Shown: piece after piece, positions 55,543 to 61,782 of the stretch
Position numbering within the stretch: position 1 is the first letter of the stretch
How the letters are laid out: the number at the start of each line of letters is the position of its first letter
NCBI GenBank assembly: GCA_017438975.1
Contig: JAFRUH010000023.1
Location: 186,001 to 250,000, forward strand
Origin: Bacteroidales bacterium
Lineage (GTDB): Bacteria > Bacteroidota > Bacteroidia > Bacteroidales > UBA932
Reading direction: 5' to 3'
DNA: 64,000 bases
Notes under the pieces: model-generated
The model's input: only the letters and a program-made list of their open reading frames with translations
Databases searched by the model: none
What the model was told of the DNA's origin: nothing
Made by a program: the position numbers and the translations under genes

Positions 55543-55602
55543 GGATAATAAAATATTTAAACTGTTATCTGTTTGGGCGGTAAATATAATAATATCTAAC
55601 CA

Positions 55603-56211
55603 TTAATCAAATAATTCTTCCAGATCGCAACCGTCAATCTGGCCTATGCGCTCCCGGAACGCTTCCTCCGCTGATAGGCGGACCCGGACCGTCAGGGCGC
55701 ATTCCATCCCGAAGTCCTGGTCCTTCGGCGAAAGGTCCATATCCTTGAGGACTTTCATGACCGGGTTCATGGACAGATAGCCGAAACGGAGCCGGAAGAA
55801 CTTCCCGGCCACCTTCCCGACGATTTCGGCCGACGAAAGCGCATCCGCCGTGGAGGTCTTGTACGCCCGGATCAGCCCGGGGATCCCGAGCTTGATTCCA
55901 CCGAAATACCGGATGACGACGACCAGGATGTCGCTCAGTCCCGCCGAATCGATCTGCCCCAGGATAGGCCGGCCGGCCGACCCGGAAGGCTCCCCGTCGT
56001 CATTGGCCCGGAAACGGTCCCCCAGGTAGCCGAGACGGTAGGCGTAACAGTGGTGCCGGGCGTCGTGATATTCCCTTTTCAAGGTGGCTACGATCCCGCG
56101 GATCTCCTCTTCCGTCTCCACGGGATAGGCCCTCGCGATGAACCGGGAACCATTGTCCTTGAACAGTCCCTCGGAGACGCCTGCGATACTCTTGTATGAA
56201 TCCTGTATCAT
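55603..56211 (-). CDS. YigZ/IMPACT family protein
   Basis: This protein of about 202 residues has the UPF0029/IMPACT domain: SKDNGSRFIARAYPV-type start (LFKDNGSRFIARAYPVETEE), DARHHCYAYRLG, NDDGEPSGSAGRPILGQIDS and ILVVVIRYFGGIKLGIPGLI followed by RAY. A C-terminal ferredoxin-like DUF1949 domain (about 130-200) completes the bacterial YigZ architecture. The family may bind RNA or ribosome-related partners; no reaction is established. ATG at 56211 is chosen over a TTG three codons upstream. Confidence 0.94.
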   Translation of the reverse strand: MIQDSYKSIAGVSEGLFKDNGSRFIARAYPVETEEEIRGIVATLKREYHDARHHCYAYRLGYLGDRFRANDDGEPSGSAGRPILGQIDSAGLSDILVVVIRYFGGIKLGIPGLIRAYKTSTADALSSAEIVGKVAGKFFRLRFGYLSMNPVMKVLKDMDLSPKDQDFGMECALTVRVRLSAEEAFRERIGQIDGCDLEELFD

Positions 56212-56267
56212 CGTTTTCAAAATTACTCATTTTTGGAAAATAATGCAATCACATCACAAATTATTGC

Positions 56268-56275
56268 TATCTTTG
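56268..56275 (+). promoter_or_regulatory. -7 promoter element of the pRiA4b ORF-3-like gene
   Basis: TATCTTTG matches TAnnTTTG and sits 39 bases upstream of the ATG at 56307. The two downstream genes are 3 bases apart and probably share it. Confidence 0.6.
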
Positions 56276-56306
56276 AATTTGGAAATCGACTCAACGAAGA
56301 CTGAAA

Positions 56307-56888
56307 ATGAATTTAAGCTATCGAGTAACCCTCAGCGGAATCAAAGGTTTCTTCCGCGTCTATCATATCACCGGGGATACGACCCTCTACACTTTCCATA
56401 AACAGATGCGCGCCGACATGGAGTTCCCGCAGGACCAACTCATCATGTTCAAGGGGCTGGACGCCGCCGGGGAAGTCGTCGGACGCTACGGCCTGTTCGA
56501 CCTCGGTTCGGGTTCCGTCGATGAAATCACGATGGAAAAGACCGTCGAACTGGGCATCACCTCCTTCCTCTATTACTACGACGTCACCAACCGCAAGAGC
56601 GTGGTCATCCAGTTCGAAGGCGAAGTCGCCGACGACTCCGTCAAGACCGGCTTCCCGGTCATCGCCGAAAGCAAGGGACCGAACCCCATCGAGTTCGAAA
56701 ACGGATATGTCGCCTTCGAGGACCTGCCTGACGAGCGCCGTCACCTGCCCGGCGAGAACAGCATCCTGGGCGGATTCGACCTCGGGGACGAGGATGAAGA
56801 TTTCGATGACGAAGCCCCGGACGAAGACGAGGACGAGGATGATGACGAAGACGGAAAGGAGATCTACGACGAAAGCGAAGGGATCTGA
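56307..56888 (+). CDS. plasmid pRiA4b ORF-3-like protein with acidic tail
   Basis: This 193-residue cytoplasmic protein has an N-terminal half (MNLSYRVTLSGIKGFFRVYH, TLYTFHKQMRADMEFPQDQL, YYYDVTNRKSVVIQFEGEV) resembling the pRiA4b ORF-3 family. From about residue 160 it is almost entirely Asp and Glu, an intrinsically disordered acidic tail. Function is unknown; the acidic tail could mimic nucleic acid or bind basic proteins, but that is speculation. It is 3 bases upstream of miaA and likely co-expressed with it. Confidence 0.75.
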   Translation: MNLSYRVTLSGIKGFFRVYHITGDTTLYTFHKQMRADMEFPQDQLIMFKGLDAAGEVVGRYGLFDLGSGSVDEITMEKTVELGITSFLYYYDVTNRKSVVIQFEGEVADDSVKTGFPVIAESKGPNPIEFENGYVAFEDLPDERRHLPGENSILGGFDLGDEDEDFDDEAPDEDEDEDDDEDGKEIYDESEGI

Positions 56889-56891
56889 CGG

Positions 56892-57752
56892 ATGGCGAAA
56901 AAACTGGTTGTCATCCTGGGCCCGACGGGGGTAGGAAAAACGGATTTCAGCATCGGACGCGCCCTGGAAGCGGGTTCTCCCGTCATTTCCTGCGACTCCA
57001 GACAGATTTACAAAGAGATGTCCATCGGGACCGCCGTCCCCGATGAGGCCCAGCTTGCCGCCGTCCCCCATCATTTCATCCGCACCCGTTCCGTCAAGGA
57101 CCCGTATACGGCTGGAGACTATGAGCGGGACGCCCTCGAGCTGATCGAACGCCTGTTCGCCGAAGGGCACGAGACCCTCGTGATGACCGGAGGGTCCATG
57201 ATGTACATCGATGCCGTCTGCAACGGCCTCGACAACCTTCCCGAAGTGCCGCTCCTGCTCCGGGAACAGTTGATGAACTGCCTCGAGTCCGAAGGCGTCG
57301 AGCCCCTCGCCGAGCAGCTCCGTGACCTTGATCCCGAAACCTATTCCACCATCGACCGGGCCAACGGGCAGCGGGTCGTCCGCGCCCTGGAGGTCTGCAT
57401 CTACACGGGCGTCCCCTTCTCGTCCTTCAAGACCGGACAGAGCAAGAAGAGGGATTTCGAGATAGAGAAGATCGGGCTGGAACGCCCCCGGGAGGAACTC
57501 TACGACCGGATCAACCGGAGGGTCGACCGGATGATGGAAGACGGACTTGTGGAGGAGGCCCGCCGTCTCATTCCGTACCGGGACCTTCCCGCCCTCCAGA
57601 CCGTCGGTTACCGGGAACTCTTCCGTCACTTCGATGGGGAGTACGGACTCGACAAGGCCGTCGAACTGATCAAAAGGAATTCCCGCCACTACGCCAAGCG
57701 ACAACTCACCTGGTGGCGGCGGGATGACAGTATCCGCTGGATCAGCCTATAG
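56892..57752 (+). CDS. miaA: tRNA dimethylallyltransferase
   Basis: This 286-residue enzyme adds a dimethylallyl group from DMAPP to N6 of A37 in tRNAs reading UNN codons. It has the P-loop VVILGPTGVGKTDFSIGRAL, the catalytic-Asp segment VISCDSRQIYKEMSIGTAVP, GGSMMYIDAVCNGLDNLPEV, NGQRVVRALEVCIYTGVPFS and the C-terminal YAKRQLTWWRRDDSIRWI. It is slightly shorter than the common 300-310 residues but complete. The last 6 bases overlap the end of the convergent acyl-CoA ligase gene. Confidence 0.97.
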   Translation: MAKKLVVILGPTGVGKTDFSIGRALEAGSPVISCDSRQIYKEMSIGTAVPDEAQLAAVPHHFIRTRSVKDPYTAGDYERDALELIERLFAEGHETLVMTGGSMMYIDAVCNGLDNLPEVPLLLREQLMNCLESEGVEPLAEQLRDLDPETYSTIDRANGQRVVRALEVCIYTGVPFSSFKTGQSKKRDFEIEKIGLERPREELYDRINRRVDRMMEDGLVEEARRLIPYRDLPALQTVGYRELFRHFDGEYGLDKAVELIKRNSRHYAKRQLTWWRRDDSIRWISL

Positions 57753-59666
57753 CGAAGCGATATTCTTTTCGTTGTGCAGCAGTTTCCCCTCTGCCGTATA
57801 GGCATAGGCGATACGGTCCGCATAATGTTCCTCGACCTTTCCGCGGACGATCTTGGACGTAGAGTTGAGCATCTTGTTGGCGATGGTGAACTCCTCGTCG
57901 CAGATGACGACCGCTGAAGGCAGCCAACGCTCCGGGAACATGCCCTCGTGACGGCCGCCCTTCTTGTAGGAATCGATTTCTTCCTGGATCTTGTCGAGCA
58001 TCGCAATCTTGCCGTCCCGGCTGTCGGGATCGAGTCCCTTGGCCTGGACATACTCCTTGAGCGCGCCCTTGTCCGGAACGATCAGGACCATGGTATAGGG
58101 ATCCTGGTTGTTGTGGAGGACGACGGAATTGATGAACTTGGAACCGTCCGTGAGACTGTCTTCGAATCCCTCCGGAGAGTATTTCTCCCCGTCGGAAGAG
58201 ATGAGCAGGGACTTGAAGCGTCCGACGACATAGAGGAAATCCGTATCGAAAGGACAGATATAACCCATGTCTCCGGTATGGAGCCAGCCGTCCACGACCG
58301 TTTCCGCCGTGGCCTTGGGATTCTTCCAGTAGCCGGCCATGACGTTCTCGCCCCGGATGACGATCTCGCCTTTCTGTCCGATGGGGACTTCCTTCCCTTC
58401 GGCGTCGCAGATCTTGATGTCCATCGGCTTGACCAGCCGCCCGGACGATCCGAAGATCGCGTGGCCGGTCGAATTCGCGCAGATGATCGGAGTCGCCTCC
58501 GTCAGTCCGTAGCCCTGGAACATCGGCATGCCGACGGCGCAGAAGAAACGCTGGAGTTCGATGTCGAGAAGGGCGCCTCCGCCGACGAAGAATTTCATCC
58601 GTCCGCCGAAACTTTCACGTACATTCTTGAAAATAAGCTTGTCGAAGAGGGCGACAAGGGGTTTCCGCCACGCATTGGCAAAGCCGCCCCGGTTGTAGTA
58701 TTCCTTGTTGTAGGCAATCGCGTTCCGGAGGGCGAAATTGAACAGTTTCTCGACCTTGGGGCCCTTTTTCTTGATGCCGTTCTCGATATTCTTCTTGAAA
58801 TTGCGCGCCAGCGCGGGGACGGAGAGCATCACGTGAGGCCGCACCTCCGCGATCGCGGTCGGGATGTTCCGGAGGGTCGCCATCGCATTCTTCCCGATCG
58901 GGACGAAGGCGATGCTGCCGCCGTAGTACATCATGGTGTACATGCCGGCCACGTGGGCGAAGCAATGGTCCAGCGGAAGGATGATCAGCATGACATTCCC
59001 CTCATCGATCGAGATGACCGAATTCCCCTGGGCAACGTTCGCGGTGTAGTTCCGGTGGGTCAGCAGGATGCCCTTCGGGTCGGCCGTCGTGCCGGAAGTA
59101 TAACTGATGTTCGCATAGTCGTCGGGGCCGATGGACTTGTAGCGGGCGACGAACTCATCCCGGTGGGCCTTGAGGAACTCGTCTCCCATGGCCATGATCT
59201 CGGAAATCCGGATCTCGCCGGGCTCCAGGGACGTATAGTCGAAAGCCGTATCGTCAAAGACGATGACCTTCTCGACGGCGGGACACTCGGGAAGGATCGC
59301 GCGGATTTTCGGGAGGTGGTTGCCGGAAACCAGGATCCATTTCGAGTCGGAGTGGTTGATCCGGAAGACCAGGTCCTTCCCCTCGCCGAGGTTGACCGAA
59401 AGCGGGACGTCGGTCGCACCGGCATAGAGGGCGCCGAGTTCCGCGAGGATCCACATGGACCGGCTTTCGGAAAGGAGGGCGATCTTGTCGCCTTTCTTCA
59501 GGCCGAGGGACATCAGGCCGGCGCCGATACGGTAGGCCGTCTCACGGGTCTGTTCCTGGGTAATGATCTTCCACTCGCCGTCGACCTTCTCGCGAAGATA
59601 GGGACTGGTTGCAAACTGATGGGTATACTTCTCTACGAAGTCGATGATGGTAGGTCTTTCTGTCAT
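57747..59666 (-). CDS. AMP-dependent long-chain acyl-CoA synthetase/ligase
   Basis: This 639-residue ANL-superfamily enzyme activates a fatty acid with ATP and joins it to CoA. It has the adenylate loop ISYTSGTTADPKGILLTHRN, the A5 motif MFQGYGLTEATPIICANSTG, WLHTGDMGYICPFDTD, and GRFKSLLISSDGEKYSPEGF with the hinge and catalytic-lysine region. It begins with TIIDFVEKYTHQFATSPYLR, a common start in Bacteroidetes FadD-like ligases. Membrane association is likely but no helix is present. It is 18 bases after the first deoxynucleoside kinase and probably co-transcribed with it. Confidence 0.94.
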   Translation of the reverse strand: MTERPTIIDFVEKYTHQFATSPYLREKVDGEWKIITQEQTRETAYRIGAGLMSLGLKKGDKIALLSESRSMWILAELGALYAGATDVPLSVNLGEGKDLVFRINHSDSKWILVSGNHLPKIRAILPECPAVEKVIVFDDTAFDYTSLEPGEIRISEIMAMGDEFLKAHRDEFVARYKSIGPDDYANISYTSGTTADPKGILLTHRNYTANVAQGNSVISIDEGNVMLIILPLDHCFAHVAGMYTMMYYGGSIAFVPIGKNAMATLRNIPTAIAEVRPHVMLSVPALARNFKKNIENGIKKKGPKVEKLFNFALRNAIAYNKEYYNRGGFANAWRKPLVALFDKLIFKNVRESFGGRMKFFVGGGALLDIELQRFFCAVGMPMFQGYGLTEATPIICANSTGHAIFGSSGRLVKPMDIKICDAEGKEVPIGQKGEIVIRGENVMAGYWKNPKATAETVVDGWLHTGDMGYICPFDTDFLYVVGRFKSLLISSDGEKYSPEGFEDSLTDGSKFINSVVLHNNQDPYTMVLIVPDKGALKEYVQAKGLDPDSRDGKIAMLDKIQEEIDSYKKGGRHEGMFPERWLPSAVVICDEEFTIANKMLNSTSKIVRGKVEEHYADRIAYAYTAEGKLLHNEKNIASL

Positions 59667-59684
59667 GTCTTTGCTTGAATGGGT

Positions 59685-60305
59685 TTAGATTCCGGGGAAA
59701 AGTCCGAACAGTTCCGCATCTATCTTGTCGGTGATGTACTGGAAGTCTTCCGGACGGTTCTCGAATTTGATGGTGTCCACATCGACGATGAGAAGCCGGT
59801 TCTTGTAGCCGGCGATCCAGTCCTCGTAGCGCTGGTTCAGTCCCGTGATGTAGTCGATCCGGATGCTGCGCTCATATTCGCGGCCCCGTTTCTGGATCTG
59901 GGCGATGAGGTTCGGGATGCTCGAGCGGAGGTAGATCATCAGGTCGGGCGCCTTGACGAGCGACATCATCAGGTCGAACAGGTCGCTGTAATTCTCGAAG
60001 TCACGGGTCGACATCAGCCCCATGGCATGGAGGTTCGGGGCGAAGATCCTGGCGTCCTCGTAGATCGTACGGTCCTGGATAATGATATCGTCCTGCTTGG
60101 AAATCTCGACCACGTCCTTGAAGCGCTTGTTCAGGAAGTAGATCTGGAGATTGAATGACCAGCGTTCCATATCTTCGTAGAAATCAGCCAGATACGGATT
60201 GAAATCAACAGACTCGAATTTCGGGGTCCAGCCATAATGTGAGGCCAGCATCTTGGTCAGCGTCGTCTTTCCGCTACCGATATTTCCCGCTACGGCGATG
60301 TGCAT
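59685..60305 (-). CDS. deoxynucleoside kinase (copy 1)
   Basis: This 206-residue kinase phosphorylates deoxynucleosides for salvage. It has the P-loop MHIAVAGNIGSGKTTLTKML, FNPYLADFYEDMERWSFNLQ, the DRx motif IIQDRTIYEDARIFAPNLHA, and the lid with YLRSSIPNLIAQIQKRGREY followed by ERSIRIDYITGLNQRY. It is closely similar over its whole length to the next upstream gene, showing a tandem duplication. It has its own -7 box inside the short gap. Base preference cannot be read from the sequence. Confidence 0.94.
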   Translation of the reverse strand: MHIAVAGNIGSGKTTLTKMLASHYGWTPKFESVDFNPYLADFYEDMERWSFNLQIYFLNKRFKDVVEISKQDDIIIQDRTIYEDARIFAPNLHAMGLMSTRDFENYSDLFDLMMSLVKAPDLMIYLRSSIPNLIAQIQKRGREYERSIRIDYITGLNQRYEDWIAGYKNRLLIVDVDTIKFENRPEDFQYITDKIDAELFGLFPGI

Positions 60306-60326
60306 ATTCTTTCAGTGTTATTCTTG

Positions 60327-60334
60327 CAAAAGTA
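60327..60334 (-). promoter_or_regulatory. -7 promoter element of deoxynucleoside kinase copy 1
   Basis: TACTTTTG on the minus strand lies in the 38-base gap between the two kinase genes, 22 bases before the ATG at 60305. Copy 1 can therefore be transcribed independently. Confidence 0.6.
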
Positions 60335-60343
60335 CAAAATAAA

Positions 60344-60958
60344 TCAGAACAAACCATATAACTCGGCGTCGATCCGGTCCGTGATCAGGGCGAAGTCCTC
60401 CGGACGGTTCTTGAAGTCCAGGTTGTCCGCATCGATGACCAGGACCTTGCCCTTGTAATCCTCGTAGATGAACTTGTCGTACCGGTCGTTCAGGCCCTTC
60501 AGATAGTCGATTCCGATCGACTGCTCGTAGTCACGCCCCCGTTTCTGGATCTGGGCGACCAGGTGCGGGATCGAAGACTTGAGGTAAATCATCAGGTCGG
60601 GCGCCTTGACCAGGGACATCATCAATTCGAAAAGGTCCATGTAGGTTTTGAAATCCCGCTCCGAAAGGTTTCCCATCGCGTAATTGTTCGCGACGAAGAT
60701 ATAGACGCCCTCGAAGATCGTCCGGTCCTGGATGATGACCCCGTCCGTCTTCGCGATTTCGAGCACGTCCCGGAAACGCTGCTCCAGGAAATAGACCTCG
60801 AGGTTGAAGGACCACCGGGCGATATCCTTGTAATAATCCTCGAGGTAGGGATTGTAACTGACGGCCTCGTATTTCGGGGTCCACCCGTAGTGTTCCGCCA
60901 GCATGCCCGTCAGGGTCGTCTTTCCGCTGCCGATATTCCCGGCGATTCCGATGTGCAT
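60344..60958 (-). CDS. deoxynucleoside kinase (copy 2)
   Basis: This 204-residue paralogue of the adjacent kinase has P-loop MHIGIAGNIGSGKTTLTGML, SYNPYLEDYYKDIARWSFNL, IIQDRTIFEGVYIFVANNYA and KRGRDYEQSIGIDYLKGLND. The copies differ in the segment after the DRT motif (EDARIFAPNLHAMGLMS against EGVYIFVANNYAMGNLS), close to the base-binding pocket, so they may prefer different deoxynucleosides. ATG at 60958 is selected because the P-loop follows at the normal distance and a promoter lies just upstream; a longer in-frame ATG at 61012 would run through that promoter. Confidence 0.94.
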   Translation of the reverse strand: MHIGIAGNIGSGKTTLTGMLAEHYGWTPKYEAVSYNPYLEDYYKDIARWSFNLEVYFLEQRFRDVLEIAKTDGVIIQDRTIFEGVYIFVANNYAMGNLSERDFKTYMDLFELMMSLVKAPDLMIYLKSSIPHLVAQIQKRGRDYEQSIGIDYLKGLNDRYDKFIYEDYKGKVLVIDADNLDFKNRPEDFALITDRIDAELYGLF

Positions 60959-60982
60959 ATCCGTATGGTTCTGTGAATTGAA

Positions 60983-61013
60983 CAAATATAAGGATTTTTC
61001 CTTATCTCTCAAA
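60983..61013 (-). promoter_or_regulatory. promoter of deoxynucleoside kinase copy 2
   Basis: TTTG (61013-61010) and TATATTTG (60990-60983) on the minus strand are separated by 19 bases, a full consensus match. The -33 element lies within the last codons of the MBL hydrolase gene. Confidence 0.8.
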
Positions 61014-61697
61014 AGTGAGGCCGCCCGCGTCTCCCTCCCCGTCGGGCTCGTTGAAGGGAATCAGGAAAGGATTGGTCATCGCTTCGCGTCCGATCGTCGT
61101 GCGGGGGCCGTGCCCTGGAATCACGTCCACGTCGCCGGGAAGGCCCATGAGCCGGTCCATGATGCTCTTGATCAGGGCGTCATAATCCCCGCCCGGAAAA
61201 TCGGAGCGGCCGATGCTGCCGGCAAAAAGCGTATCCCCGGAAAGCAGGATCTTCTCTTCCTCGCAGTAGTAGCAGACGCCGCCCGGGGTATGGCCCGGCG
61301 TCGAAATGACCCGGAAGGAGAGTCCGGCGACGGAGAGGACCTCCCCGTCCCGGATATCGACCGTCGGGAAAGGACGTTCCGCGGGTGCTTTGGCATATTT
61401 GTAGAAAAAACGGATGCCAAGTTCCGCCAGGCTTTTGTCCGCGGGGTCCAGATAGACCGGAACATCCTTTTTCGCAAGCAGGGTCCGGACGCCCCAGGTA
61501 TGGTCGAAATGACCATGGGTGAGGAGGATGCCTTCCATCTCCAGCCCATGCTCGTCCAGGTACCGCAGCAGCAGACCGGATTCCGCCTCGTCCGACATCC
61601 CGGGATCGACGACGGCGCAGCCTTTCTCCCCCTCTTTCCACAGGACGGCGCAGCAGGCGCCGAGTTCGTTGAAATGGAATAACTTGATATTTATCAT
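61002..61697 (-). CDS. MBL-fold metallo-hydrolase (glyoxalase II-like)
   Basis: This 231-residue metallo-beta-lactamase-fold protein has the metal motif LLTHGHFDHTWGVRTLL (HxHxDH), STPGHTPGGVCYYC, ILLSGDTLFAGSIGRSDFPG and VIPGHGPRTTIGREAMTNPF. This is the pattern of YcbL/glyoxalase II-like hydrolases, which usually cleave thioesters with two metal ions. It starts INIKLFHFNELGACCAVLWK, the normal first strand. ATG at 61697 is chosen by family; the frame is open a further 75 codons upstream across the uvrA promoter and is not expected to be translated. Confidence 0.92.
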   Translation of the reverse strand: MINIKLFHFNELGACCAVLWKEGEKGCAVVDPGMSDEAESGLLLRYLDEHGLEMEGILLTHGHFDHTWGVRTLLAKKDVPVYLDPADKSLAELGIRFFYKYAKAPAERPFPTVDIRDGEVLSVAGLSFRVISTPGHTPGGVCYYCEEEKILLSGDTLFAGSIGRSDFPGGDYDALIKSIMDRLMGLPGDVDVIPGHGPRTTIGREAMTNPFLIPFNEPDGEGDAGGLTFER

Positions 61698-61764
61698 CTT
61701 TCCGCTTGTTCTGATTAATCTCCGGCAAGTTATCGAAAAAAACTGAAAAACCGAAGTTTTTCCG

Positions 61765-61772
61765 TACATTTG
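61765..61772 (+). promoter_or_regulatory. -7 promoter element of uvrA
   Basis: TACATTTG matches TAnnTTTG and lies 18 bases before the uvrA ATG at 61783. No clear -33 TTTG and no recognisable SOS palindrome is visible. Confidence 0.6.
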
Positions 61773-61782
61773 CAGACTGCTT

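Noticed and set aside
55570..55590. serC promoter
   Set aside because: The best candidate (TATATTTA) lacks the final G and a -33 element, too weak to list as a feature.
56212..56225. TAATTTTG box for the YigZ gene on the minus strand
   Set aside because: It would place the transcription start at the ATG itself and no -33 element is at the right distance.
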